Shown here: piece after piece, positions 7,365 to 15,406 of the stretch | Layout of the letters: the number at the start of each line of letters is the position of its first letter | Position numbering within the stretch: position 1 is the stretch's first letter | Origin: Martelella lutilitoris | Lineage (GTDB): Bacteria; Pseudomonadota; Alphaproteobacteria; Rhizobiales; Rhizobiaceae | Direction: 5' to 3' | Assembly (NCBI RefSeq): GCF_005924265.1 | Contig: NZ_VCLB01000001.1 | Span: forward strand, 1 to 64,000 | Length of the DNA: 64,000 nt | The notes under the pieces: generated by a model | Told to the model about the DNA's origin: nothing | The model's input: the letters and a program-made list of their open reading frames with translations, nothing else | The model's database searches: none | Position numbers and translations under genes: made by a program

Positions 7365-9428
7365 ATGACCAACACGCTTGTCGAACAGGAAAAGCGCGGC
7401 GCGCTCGGCGTCATCCGCATGAACCGCCCGCCGGTCAACGCGCTCGGATATGAACTCAGAAGCCAGATCGCCGAGGCGCATGCCGCCTTCGAGGCCGATC
7501 CGGAGATCGCCGTTACCGTGCTCACCGCATCGGGCCGCGTCTTTTCCGGCGGCGCTGATATCACCGAGTTCAATACGGGCCGCAAACATCCCTATCTGAC
7601 CGAACTGATCGCCATGCTGGAAGAGGGCAGAAAACCCGTCATTGCGATTGTCAATGGCATCGCCTTCGGCGGCGGCTTCGAACTGGTGCTCGGCTGCGAT
7701 TATATTTTCGCCCTGCCCGGCGCAAAGTTCTCCTTTCCGGAAATCAAGCTCGGCAATATCCCAGGCGCAGGCGGCACGCAAAAGCTGCCGCGACTGGCCG
7801 GCGGACCCAAGGCGCTGGAGCTTATTCTCACCGGCAAGGCCATCACGGCGGATGACGCCGTGACGCTTGGCATTGCCGAAACCGTTGCCGCAGACGAGGC
7901 GGCAGCACTCGCGCGTCTCGAAAAGGCGGTCGCCGACGGCCTGCCGCGCCGACGGGTCCGCGACATCGTCATGCGCGGCTCGCCGGATGAGCTTGACGCC
8001 ATTGCCGAAGGGTATCTGCGCCGCAGCCGGGGCGCGCCGGCGGAAAAGACGGCGCTTGAGGCTGTGCGCAAGGCCTATGACACGCCCATCGACGAGGCGC
8101 TTGCCTGGGAGCGCGACACGTTCCAGATCCTCAACGCCACGCCGGAAGCGCGCGCCATGCGGCATCTGTTCTTCGCCGAACGCGAGGCGCGCAAGATTGC
8201 CGACCTGCCGAAGGATACGCCGCAACGCTCCGTTTCATCCGTCGGCGTTGTTGGCGCCGGCACGATGGGCCGCAGCATTGCCATGTGCTTTGCCGATGCC
8301 GGCCTGCCCGTCATTCTTGTGGAGGAGGCGCAGGACCGGCTGGATGCGGCCCTTGCCGCCATCGCCAAGACCTATGAGGCCTCGCGCGAAAAGGGTCGAA
8401 TTTCCGCCGAGGAAGCCTCGGCGCGCATGGCGTTGATCACGGGCACGATCGCGCTTGATGACCTGGCCGCCGTCGATCTCGCCATCGAGGCCGTATTCGA
8501 ATCCATGGAGGTGAAATGTTCAGTCTTTACCGCTCTCGACAAGGTCTGCAAGCCGGGTGCGATCCTCGCCACCAATACCTCCACGCTTGATGTCAACCGC
8601 ATTGCGGCCGCAACCGCGCGGCCTGAGGATGTCATCGGCCTGCATTTCTTCAGCCCGGCCCATATCATGAAGCTGCTGGAGGTCGTGCGGGCGGAAAAGA
8701 CCGCGCCGGACGTGATCGCGACGGCTATGGAGATCGGCCGGAGGCTTGGAAAGCACAGCGTCCTCGTCGGCGTCTGCGACGGCTTTGCCGGCAATCGCAT
8801 GTTCATCAACTTCAATCGCGAGGCCCAGATTTTGATCGAGGAGGGCGCCCTGCCCTGGCAGGTCGACGCGGTCATGACCCGCTGGGGTCTGGCCATGGGG
8901 CCATTGGCGGTGATGGACCTCGCCGGCCTCGATATCGGCTATCATATCCGCCAGGCGCGCGGGCCCCAGACCCCCTACCCCTTCACCACCGCCGACCGTC
9001 TTTTCGAGGCCGGGCGGCTCGGCCAGAAAACCGGCAAGGGCTGGTATCTCTACGAGGAGGGCGCGCGGCGCGGAACGCCCGACCCGGAGGTCGAGGAACT
9101 GATCAAGGCGGTTTCGAAGGAAAAGGGCATCACGCGGCGCGCGGTCAGCGATGACGAGATCCTGCGCCGATGCATGTGGCAACTGGTCAATACCGGCTAC
9201 CAGATCGTCGAGGAGGGCATTGCCCAGCGCATCAGCGATCTCGATGTCATCTTCGTCAACGGCTATGGCTTTCCCCGCACGCGTGGCGGCCCGATGTGCT
9301 TTGCCCGCGAAACCGGGCTGGAGCAGGTCGCCCGCGACATCATCCGCTACCACGCCGAGATCGGCCCGCACTGGACGCCTTCGGCGCTGCTGCTCGATGA
9401 AGCGGGCGTTTCTCCGGGAAGCAGATAG
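7365..9428 (+). CDS. enoyl-CoA hydratase / 3-hydroxyacyl-CoA dehydrogenase fusion (FadJ/PimF-like)
   Basis: 687 residues. Residues 1-190 are crotonase (oxyanion-hole FSGGADI, glutamates in GGGFELVLG and SFPEIKLGNIPGAGGTQ). From about 290 there is a Rossmann NAD domain (VGVVGAGTMGRSIA), the HAD motif GLHFFSPAHIMKLLEVV with its His, and two C-terminal helical domains. It should hydrate the enoyl-CoA and oxidise the 3-hydroxyacyl-CoA. Length and order match FadJ and PimF. It ends the plus-strand operon and, with the ligase and dehydrogenases opposite, completes a beta-oxidation-like spiral. Confidence 0.92.
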   Translation: MTNTLVEQEKRGALGVIRMNRPPVNALGYELRSQIAEAHAAFEADPEIAVTVLTASGRVFSGGADITEFNTGRKHPYLTELIAMLEEGRKPVIAIVNGIAFGGGFELVLGCDYIFALPGAKFSFPEIKLGNIPGAGGTQKLPRLAGGPKALELILTGKAITADDAVTLGIAETVAADEAAALARLEKAVADGLPRRRVRDIVMRGSPDELDAIAEGYLRRSRGAPAEKTALEAVRKAYDTPIDEALAWERDTFQILNATPEARAMRHLFFAEREARKIADLPKDTPQRSVSSVGVVGAGTMGRSIAMCFADAGLPVILVEEAQDRLDAALAAIAKTYEASREKGRISAEEASARMALITGTIALDDLAAVDLAIEAVFESMEVKCSVFTALDKVCKPGAILATNTSTLDVNRIAAATARPEDVIGLHFFSPAHIMKLLEVVRAEKTAPDVIATAMEIGRRLGKHSVLVGVCDGFAGNRMFINFNREAQILIEEGALPWQVDAVMTRWGLAMGPLAVMDLAGLDIGYHIRQARGPQTPYPFTTADRLFEAGRLGQKTGKGWYLYEEGARRGTPDPEVEELIKAVSKEKGITRRAVSDDEILRRCMWQLVNTGYQIVEEGIAQRISDLDVIFVNGYGFPRTRGGPMCFARETGLEQVARDIIRYHAEIGPHWTPSALLLDEAGVSPGSR

Positions 9429-9547
9429 GTCACTGCGACCGCCTCGTTCGGCGATCGGGCGCAACGTCCCGATCACGTTGCATGATCCCGGTGGCGCTGG
9501 AAATGCACGCGATGGATTCACCCGTTATATCCGTAACAATGAATAGA

Positions 9548-9576
9548 CCTTCCTCGGCAGCGACGCTGCCTCAAGG
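9548..9576. other. small hairpin after fadJ-like gene
   Basis: GGCAGC-GAC-GCTGCC core inside longer imperfect arms ACCTT...AAGGT. It lies between convergent genes, ahead of the stronger hairpin at 9585-9618. Confidence 0.3.
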
Positions 9577-9584
9577 TCCTGAAC

Positions 9585-9618
9585 GATGGCCCGGTAGACA
9601 CATATCCGCCGGGCCATC
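9585..9618. terminator. likely bidirectional terminator between fadJ-like gene and RNHCP gene
   Basis: Perfect 10-bp arms GATGGCCCGG (9585-9594) and CCGGGCCATC (9609-9618) with a 14-base loop, followed by CTCTTTC on plus. It sits between two convergent genes. Confidence 0.55.
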
Positions 9619-9623
9619 CTCTT

Positions 9624-10151
9624 TCACTTCGTCATGACGGCGCCAAACAAGGACCGGTGCAGCAAGCCGACATCATCGGCCTCCAGCAGCGCGACGCCGG
9701 CGCATTCGATCCTTTGCCGCTTGCCCTCTTCCATCGCCAGTGACGTTTCGAACACCGCGAGGATTTTCTCGCAGTCGTCATCCGCGGCAATGCGGTTGAT
9801 GTTGATCGTGCCGCATCCAAGGCACGCGTGGACCAGCATCAGGTCGCTGATCCTTTCCCTTCCATATTTGTCGACGCCGTTCCTCTTCCACGTCAGGCCG
9901 ACCGGGGCCATGCGGGCATGGCAGTCGGAGGCGCGGTTGCCGGGCCTCGTGTCGACATGGAGCGAATGGAGGCAGTGCGGGCAGTGGTTGCGATGGGCCG
10001 TCCCCATTTCAGGGGTCGGGAAAACCATCTGCCTGCAGTTCGAACAGCGGAATTCGCCATCCGCCGCATGCCATCGATTGTTCTTGTGCTTGTCGCGTTT
10101 GTGCGCGGTGCGGAAGGATTTCCGCCCGTCATAATCGTCGTGGTAACGCAT
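9624..10151 (-). CDS. RNHCP domain-containing protein
   Basis: 175 residues. The N-terminal 50 residues are basic. A zinc-binding segment FRCSNCRQMVF is followed by the family signature HRNHCPHCLHSLHVDT around residues 50-70, then ACLGCGTININRI near 110-122. Cys pairs suggest at least one zinc site. RNHCP proteins are small and widespread, and their role is not established. The gene stands alone, convergent with the fadJ-like operon. Recognition of the family is confident; no function is proposed. Confidence 0.82.
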   Translation of the reverse strand: MRYHDDYDGRKSFRTAHKRDKHKNNRWHAADGEFRCSNCRQMVFPTPEMGTAHRNHCPHCLHSLHVDTRPGNRASDCHARMAPVGLTWKRNGVDKYGRERISDLMLVHACLGCGTININRIAADDDCEKILAVFETSLAMEEGKRQRIECAGVALLEADDVGLLHRSLFGAVMTK

Positions 10152-10566
10152 TTCGTCTTGCCGTAAATCTTCGGGGAGAAGACAGGGCAGACCGAAATCT
10201 CGGATATTCTTGTTGAGGGAGATTTCGCTGCCAGCAAGATCGGCCGATGCTGTCAGCGGCGTTTTGTCAAAGGCGGCTGATCAACGCACAGGACGACCGT
10301 TCCGCAAAGGCTCCGTGAGGACGGCCGATGCGGCGCTGGCAACATTTTCCATGCGTTGGCGATATGACAAAAAACACCTCAAATAGGTTCGACGGCAGGG
10401 TACTACGCCTTTGGCGCGAGCAAGGCAAGCCTTTTCCATCTCTGGCCGAAATGCTTCTCGGCCGCGACGTCATGTCCGGCCGTTGGGAGTGAATTTTCGC
10501 CACGCCGCCATTGCCAAGCCGCTGCAAATGCGGCTGACTTGCGGCCTCAAGAACGGAAAAGGGAGC
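10152..10566. other. intergenic region before Ldh-family gene
   Basis: 415 bases without a supported gene. One candidate sigma70-type promoter is noted at 10356-10384 on plus. The rest shows no repeat, RNA gene or convincing small reading frame. Confidence 0.4.
10356..10384 (+). promoter_or_regulatory. candidate promoter for Ldh-family oxidoreductase
   Basis: TTGGCG (10356-10361), 17-base spacer, TCAAAT (10379-10384); four of six matches in each box. About 180 bases upstream of the start. Weak evidence. Confidence 0.25.
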
Positions 10567-11598
10567 ATGATGTCCGGCGACGAGACGACGATTACGCGCG
10601 AGGCGGCGACGGAATTGGGAGAAGAGGTGATGCGCCTGGCGGGTTTTGCGCCTGATCACGCGCGCGCGATCACTGCCTGCGTGGTGCGAGCCCAGGGCGA
10701 CGAATGTCATTCCCACGGGCTCTACCGTCTGCTTTCCTGTGCAGCCCTCGCCGAAAAAGGCAAGGTCGATCCGAAGGCAACGCCGGTGGTTGACGACCGG
10801 GCGCCGGCGATCGTGCGCGTCGATGCGCGTCGCGGTATCTCGCTGAGGTCTTTCGAAGCCGGCCTGCCATTGCTCTGCGAGAAAGCGAAGACTGCGGGAC
10901 TGGCGGCGCTGGCGATCAACAATTGCTATCATTTCTCCGCCCTCTGGCCGGAAATTGAAGCAATCACGGACAAGGGGCTGGTGGCGCTTGCCATGACCGT
11001 CAGTCATGCCTGGGTGGCACCTGCCGGCGGCACGCGCCCCGCCTTCGGCACCAATCCGATCGCCTTCGGCTGGCCGCGCCCCGGCAAGCACCCCTTCGTC
11101 TTCGATTTTGCCACCTCGGCCATTGCACGCGGCGATCTTGAACTGCACCGCCGGTCCGGCACGCCGCTGCCCGAAGGCGTTGCCGTCGATGCGGCAGGCA
11201 AGCCGACCACCGATCCGCTTGAGGCCATCAACGGCGCGATGCTGACATTTGGCGGGCACAAGGGCTCTGTCCTTTCGGCCATGATCGAGCTTCTCGCCGG
11301 GCCGCTGATCGGGGACATGACGAGCGCGCAGTCGCTGGCCCATGACGATGGCGCAGGCGTGATCCCCATGCATGGCGAACTGATCCTGGCGTTTGACCCC
11401 GCCTCCTTCCTCGGCGGCACGGTTGCCGAGAGTAGCGCACAGGCGGAGGGGCTCTTCGATGCGATAACCGGCGCGGGGGCCCGCCTGCCATCGGCGAGGC
11501 GTTACGCCGCCCGCCGCCGCAACGCGGACAGACCCATGCCCGTGCGCCGCGCCGTGCTGGAGGATATCGCGGCATTGCGCGAACGGCTGCGACGATAG
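10567..11598 (+). CDS. Ldh family (malate/L-lactate/ureidoglycolate-type) oxidoreductase
   Basis: 343 residues of the MDH2/LDH2 (YlbC/DlgD) family, which uses NAD(P) with a non-Rossmann fold. Family features: GDECHSHGLYRL near residue 40, AFGTNPIAFGWPRP and FDFATSAIARG in the middle, and GHKGSVLSAMIELLAGPLIG near 230. Members reduce 2-oxoacids, cyclic imino acids or diketogulonate, so the substrate cannot be assigned. Two adjacent ATGs (10567 and 10570) follow GGAAAAGGGAGC; the second gives better spacing. It is monocistronic, ending in a terminator shared with asd. Confidence 0.85.
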   Translation: MMSGDETTITREAATELGEEVMRLAGFAPDHARAITACVVRAQGDECHSHGLYRLLSCAALAEKGKVDPKATPVVDDRAPAIVRVDARRGISLRSFEAGLPLLCEKAKTAGLAALAINNCYHFSALWPEIEAITDKGLVALAMTVSHAWVAPAGGTRPAFGTNPIAFGWPRPGKHPFVFDFATSAIARGDLELHRRSGTPLPEGVAVDAAGKPTTDPLEAINGAMLTFGGHKGSVLSAMIELLAGPLIGDMTSAQSLAHDDGAGVIPMHGELILAFDPASFLGGTVAESSAQAEGLFDAITGAGARLPSARRYAARRRNADRPMPVRRAVLEDIAALRERLRR

Positions 11599-11605
11599 AG
11601 CGACA

Positions 11606-11635
11606 AAAACGGCGCCGGTTTCCCGACGCCGTTTT
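11606..11635. terminator. bidirectional rho-independent terminator
   Basis: AAAACGGCG (11606-11614) and CGCCGTTTT (11627-11635) form a perfect 9-bp stem whose A/T flanks give a U-run in both directions. It serves the plus-strand oxidoreductase gene and minus-strand asd, which converge here. Confidence 0.8.
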
Positions 11636-11661
11636 GCAAGATTTCGGGTTCTCCGGCCCGA

Positions 11662-12693
11662 TCAGGCCGTGGCGCGCGGCTTGACCAGATTGCGCTCGAC
11701 CAGAAGCTCGGCGATCTGAACCGCATTCAGCGCCGCGCCCTTGCGCAGATTGTCGGAGACGACCCACATGGCCAGCCCGTTTTCGACGGTCGCGTCCTCA
11801 CGGATGCGGGAAATATAGGTGACGTCCTCGCCGGCGCATTCGACCGGGGTGACATAGCCGCCATCCTCGTGCTTGTCGACGACAAGGCAGCCGGGGGCTT
11901 CGCGCAGGATCTCGCGGGCTTCGTCAGCCGTGATTTCCTTTTCGAACTCCAGGTTCACCGCCTCGCCATGGCCGATGAAGACCGGCACGCGCACAGCGGT
12001 GCAGGTGACCTTGATCTTCGGGTCCAGCATCTTCTTGGTTTCCGCCAGAACCTTCCATTCCTCCTTGGTGTAGCCGTCTTCCATGAAGACGTCGATATGG
12101 GGAATGACGTTGAAGGCAATGCGCTTGGTGAACTTCTTGTTCTCGATCGGATCGGCAACGAAGACGGCGCGGGTCTGGTTGAACAGCTCGTCCATGCCGT
12201 CCTTGCCGGCGCCGGAAACCGACTGGTAGGTGGAGACGACCACGCGCTTGATGGTCGCCGCATCATGCAGCGGCTTCAGCGCGACAACCAACTGCGCGGT
12301 CGAGCAGTTCGGATTGGCGATGATATTGCGCTTGGTGAAGCCCTCGATGGCATCCGGATTGACCTCCGGCACGATCAGCGGGACATCGGCGTCGTAGCGC
12401 CAGGCCGAGGAATTGTCGATCACGACGCAGCCCTGCGCGCCGATCTTCGGCGACCACTTCTGTGAAATCGATCCGCCCGCCGACATCAGGCAGATATCGG
12501 TGTCGGAGAAATCGTAATTCTCAAGGTTCTTCACCTTCAGCGTCTTGTCGCCGAAGGAGACTTCCTTGCCGACGGAACGGCTGGAAGCGAGCGCGACGAC
12601 CTCATCGGCCGGAAAACCGCGCTCTGCGAGGATGGAAAGCATTTCGCGCCCGACATTGCCGGTAGCGCCGGCGACTGCAATCTTGAAACCCAT
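11662..12693 (-). CDS. asd: aspartate-semialdehyde dehydrogenase
   Basis: 343 residues. NADPH site GATGNVGREML at the N-terminus, catalytic cysteine Cys130 in NPNCSTAQ, and the usual downstream segments SVSGAGKDGMDEL and RVPVFIGHGEAVNLEF. It reduces aspartyl phosphate to aspartate semialdehyde for Lys/diaminopimelate, Thr and Met synthesis. Length fits the family. It is expressed from minus, ends at a bidirectional terminator and is preceded by a short putative gene. Aspartate semialdehyde is also the product of a DoeD-type aminotransferase such as the one encoded at 48454-49824, though the two loci are far apart. Confidence 0.96.
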   Translation of the reverse strand: MGFKIAVAGATGNVGREMLSILAERGFPADEVVALASSRSVGKEVSFGDKTLKVKNLENYDFSDTDICLMSAGGSISQKWSPKIGAQGCVVIDNSSAWRYDADVPLIVPEVNPDAIEGFTKRNIIANPNCSTAQLVVALKPLHDAATIKRVVVSTYQSVSGAGKDGMDELFNQTRAVFVADPIENKKFTKRIAFNVIPHIDVFMEDGYTKEEWKVLAETKKMLDPKIKVTCTAVRVPVFIGHGEAVNLEFEKEITADEAREILREAPGCLVVDKHEDGGYVTPVECAGEDVTYISRIREDATVENGLAMWVVSDNLRKGAALNAVQIAELLVERNLVKPRATA

Positions 12694-12810
12694 GGTGATA
12701 TAGCTCTCTTTCGTTTCTCTCCTCTTGGGGGCGGGAGCGGAAGAGCGGCCTCAAAAAGGCGCCTTCCCGTCCCCGGCCAGACCGGGGAGAGAGCGGCAGG
12801 GCCAGAGACG

Positions 12811-12933
12811 TCAGACGGTTTTCGTCGTCGTTTTCTTGGCCGTTTTGGTGAGAATAGCGGATGCACGAACCCTGCTGCCGGCGCTTGACGCCAGCGACAC
12901 ATCACCAGATCCGGGACGCATGAGCTGCAGCAT
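12811..12933 (-). CDS. putative 40-residue basic small protein
   Basis: A short minus-strand frame between the PAP2 gene and asd, beginning MLQLMRPGSGDVSLA and ending KTAKKTTTKTV. AAAGGA lies nine bases upstream of the ATG. The Lys/Thr-rich tail is like the disordered tails of nucleic-acid-binding proteins, but no family is recognised. It starts 27 bases after the PAP2 stop and ends about 117 bases before asd, so it could be cotranscribed with either. It may equally be a chance frame. Confidence 0.4.
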   Translation of the reverse strand: MLQLMRPGSGDVSLASSAGSRVRASAILTKTAKKTTTKTV

Positions 12934-12959
12934 GAATTCGTGTCCTTTAACCGCGAAGG

Positions 12960-13778
12960 CTAATGGCCTTTTTGCGTCCCCAAGTCAAGGTCTGTTTGCT
13001 TGGGAACGGGTGCCCGGTGGTGGCGCATGAACTCCGGTTTCAGCGCCCTGATGCTGTTGCGCGGCACCGGCCAGCCGCCGTCATCGATCCTGAAGACCAT
13101 GCGGTAGCGCGAAAAGAAGATCGCGACCAGGTAGGTGCACCAGGCGCCGAAGGCGAGGCCCGCGATCACATCGCTCGGATAGTGCGCGCCGACAATGGTG
13201 CGGCACATGGCAACCGCCACGGCAAGACTGAAGAACAGAACGCGGTGGCGCGGCATGAAGAAGGCAGCGCAGGTGAAGATCGCCGCGATCGTGGTCGAGT
13301 GACCGGAGGGAAAACTGGCGAAATCGGCGTCGAACTGCATCGGGCTGAAGGAAAACGGCCCGAGATCATGAGCGAGCATGTTGGGGCGCGCCCGGCCGAT
13401 CGTGTTCTTGATCAGGGCAACGGCAATCCCGGAAAAGGCGATGGCCGCGAAGACGAAACTGGAAGCCTGGGCAAGGAAGACGCCCTTGGCGCGGGTGCGC
13501 CGGTCGCCGGTGCCGGCAGCGCCGAGACCGACGATGATGGCGAGGAAACTGACGATCAGGACCCAGTCCGACTTGCCGAAATCGGTCAGCAGGTTGCCAT
13601 ACCGGTGCAGGAGCGGATCAAGCTGCTTGCTCATGACCCCGACCGGATAGTCGAGGATCGCGAAGGCGACCAGAACCATCCCGGCCGTCCCGACGACAAA
13701 GCCGCGCCAGTGGTTGCACGGCCACTTCCGGTCTTTCACTTTCCGCCGCTGGCCGAACCAGCGATAAGGCACTGTCAT
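12960..13778 (-). CDS. PAP2-superfamily membrane phosphatase
   Basis: 272 residues with about six membrane helices. The three phosphatase motifs are visible: KNTIGRARPN (KX6RP type), FPSGHSTT (PSGH) and CRTIVGAHYPSDV (SRX5HX3D type, with Cys for Ser). The family removes phosphate from lipid phosphates, including undecaprenyl pyrophosphate. The start at 13778 has GGGGA five bases upstream; a longer frame reaches 13823. It is divergent from the polysaccharide operon that starts 443 bases away, so a link to lipid-carrier recycling is possible but not shown. Confidence 0.85.
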   Translation of the reverse strand: MTVPYRWFGQRRKVKDRKWPCNHWRGFVVGTAGMVLVAFAILDYPVGVMSKQLDPLLHRYGNLLTDFGKSDWVLIVSFLAIIVGLGAAGTGDRRTRAKGVFLAQASSFVFAAIAFSGIAVALIKNTIGRARPNMLAHDLGPFSFSPMQFDADFASFPSGHSTTIAAIFTCAAFFMPRHRVLFFSLAVAVAMCRTIVGAHYPSDVIAGLAFGAWCTYLVAIFFSRYRMVFRIDDGGWPVPRNSIRALKPEFMRHHRAPVPKQTDLDLGTQKGH

Positions 13779-14221
13779 CAAATCCCCGCAAATCCTCCTG
13801 CCCGGACCTGCGTCCGAACCCATGCGGGGGAAACCTAACCGAAAAACGCCGCGAACTCAACGCCGCCAGGGACTTCACCTTCCCGCCGGAGAACCCGACG
13901 ACCAAGGACGCGCGGACGAGGCAATTGCGGCGGCGGCCGAACCGACGCGAGGTCTCCGGAATATCGCCCGTCCCCAGCGTGTCGTTATCTATCTTGCACC
14001 CGCAGTAACGCCCAAACAGGCGCTTGTGCAGTCTCGCCATTGTTTGCGTAACCGATAATTAACCATGACCTACTAAAAATCATATCGAAAATGATCAGTA
14101 TTTCTCTGCTGCGCCGGTTCGTCCGGCAGTCCCGGGGGACGATCGTCAGCCAGGCGCTTCGTCAGTGCCGAATTCAGGAAACGGTGCTCGGTTGGGGCTG
14201 TGTGTTTAAGGAAAGCGTGTC
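13779..14221. other. divergent promoter region before the polysaccharide operon
   Basis: 443 bases between the PAP2 gene (minus) and wecB (plus). The half nearest wecB is AT-rich and holds TTAACCAT at 14059-14066, which matches the half-site used by rhizobial CtrA. A 44-codon frame (14091-14225) overlaps the wecB start by GTGA but has no convincing ribosome binding site. No RNA gene was recognised. Confidence 0.45.
14059..14066 (+). promoter_or_regulatory. possible CtrA half-site
   Basis: TTAACCAT within an AT-rich stretch 155 bases upstream of wecB, preceded by GTAACC. An 8-mer is weak evidence on its own. Confidence 0.25.
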
Positions 14222-15367
14222 GTGAAAGTCCTCTGCGTATTCGGTACCAGACCAGAAGCGATCAAGATGGCTCCGGTTGTCAACGCGGTTGCGCGCGACA
14301 GCGCTATCACGGGCGCAACCTGCGTCACGGGCCAGCACCGCGCAATGCTGGACCAGGTGCTCGATCTCTTCGACATCACACCCGATTACGACCTTGCGGT
14401 CATGGCGCCGAACCAGACGCTGAACAGCCTTACCAGCCGGGTCATTACCGGGCTCGACGCGGTTCTCGAGGAGGTGCGTCCCGATTGCGTGCTGGTTCAC
14501 GGCGACACGACATCGGCCATGGCGGCGAGCCTTGCCGCTTTCCACCGCGGGATAAAGATCGGTCATGTGGAGGCGGGGCTCAGGACCTACGACCTTTCCA
14601 GGCCCTGGCCGGAGGAGATGAACCGCCGGGTGATCGACGTGGTGTCATCGCTCGCCTTCGCGCCAACGGCTTCCAGCGCCGAGAACCTCGAGCGCGAACA
14701 TCTCGGCGGCCGCATCATCGTCACCGGCAACACGGTGATCGATGCGCTGACGGAAACGGCCGGCCGCATCGGCAAGGACGCAAGCCTTCGCAAAACGCTT
14801 GAAGAGCGGTTTTCCTTCATCAATCCCGCCCGCAGGCTGGTTCTGGTCACGGGGCACCGGCGCGAAAGCTTTGGCGGCGGCTTCGTCAACATCTGCAAGG
14901 CGCTGGCACGGCTTTCAGAACGCGACGACATCGAGATCGTCTATCCGGTGCACCTCAACCCGAATGTCTCGGGGCCTGTGCATGAACTGCTGGGCGCGCT
15001 CGAAAATGTCCATCTCATCGATCCGCTGGCCTATCTCGATTTCGTCTATCTGATGACGCGGGCCGATATCATCCTGACGGATTCCGGGGGCGTTCAGGAA
15101 GAAGCGCCCTCTCTCGGCAAGCCGGTTCTGGTGATGCGCGACGTCACGGAAAGGCCGGAGGCCGTGGCCGCCGGCGCCGTCATGCTGGTGGGAACGGAGC
15201 CCGAGCGGATCGTCACGGAAACCGAGCGGCTTCTGGACGAGGCAACGCACTACCAGAGCTTTGCCCGCGCCATCAATCCCTACGGCGACGGCAAGGCCGC
15301 CGGGCGCATTGCCGATACGCTTGCAGGACGGCCGGTCTCTCCCTTCGACCCGAGGGCGGCTCGATGA
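14222..15367 (+). CDS. wecB: UDP-N-acetylglucosamine 2-epimerase (non-hydrolysing)
   Basis: 381 residues with the WecB signatures GTRPEAIKMAPV at the N-terminus, HGDTTSAMAASLAAF and GHVEAGLRT near residues 97-120, and DSGGVQEEAPSLGKPVLVMRDVTERPE near 280. It interconverts UDP-GlcNAc and UDP-ManNAc in the cytoplasm. GTG start at 14222, preceded by AAGGAAAG. It is first in a five-gene operon whose next members build and export a polysaccharide, so it probably supplies UDP-ManNAc as the donor. In E. coli wecB is likewise required for the NfrAB-dependent glycan. Confidence 0.93.
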   Translation: MKVLCVFGTRPEAIKMAPVVNAVARDSAITGATCVTGQHRAMLDQVLDLFDITPDYDLAVMAPNQTLNSLTSRVITGLDAVLEEVRPDCVLVHGDTTSAMAASLAAFHRGIKIGHVEAGLRTYDLSRPWPEEMNRRVIDVVSSLAFAPTASSAENLEREHLGGRIIVTGNTVIDALTETAGRIGKDASLRKTLEERFSFINPARRLVLVTGHRRESFGGGFVNICKALARLSERDDIEIVYPVHLNPNVSGPVHELLGALENVHLIDPLAYLDFVYLMTRADIILTDSGGVQEEAPSLGKPVLVMRDVTERPEAVAAGAVMLVGTEPERIVTETERLLDEATHYQSFARAINPYGDGKAAGRIADTLAGRPVSPFDPRAAR

Positions 15368-15406
15368 TGAAACGATATGCCGAGAGCGCCGATGGGAGCT
15401 GACAAT

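Noticed and set aside
12720-12810. GC-rich stretch between asd and the small gene considered as a dispersed repeat or RNA gene
   Set aside because: Some self-complementarity but no clean perfect stem or second copy seen in the window.
14091-14225. 44-codon leader frame overlapping wecB by GTGA
   Set aside because: The overlap is suggestive, but there is no ribosome site and the peptide shows no recognisable feature; kept only as a low-interest observation.
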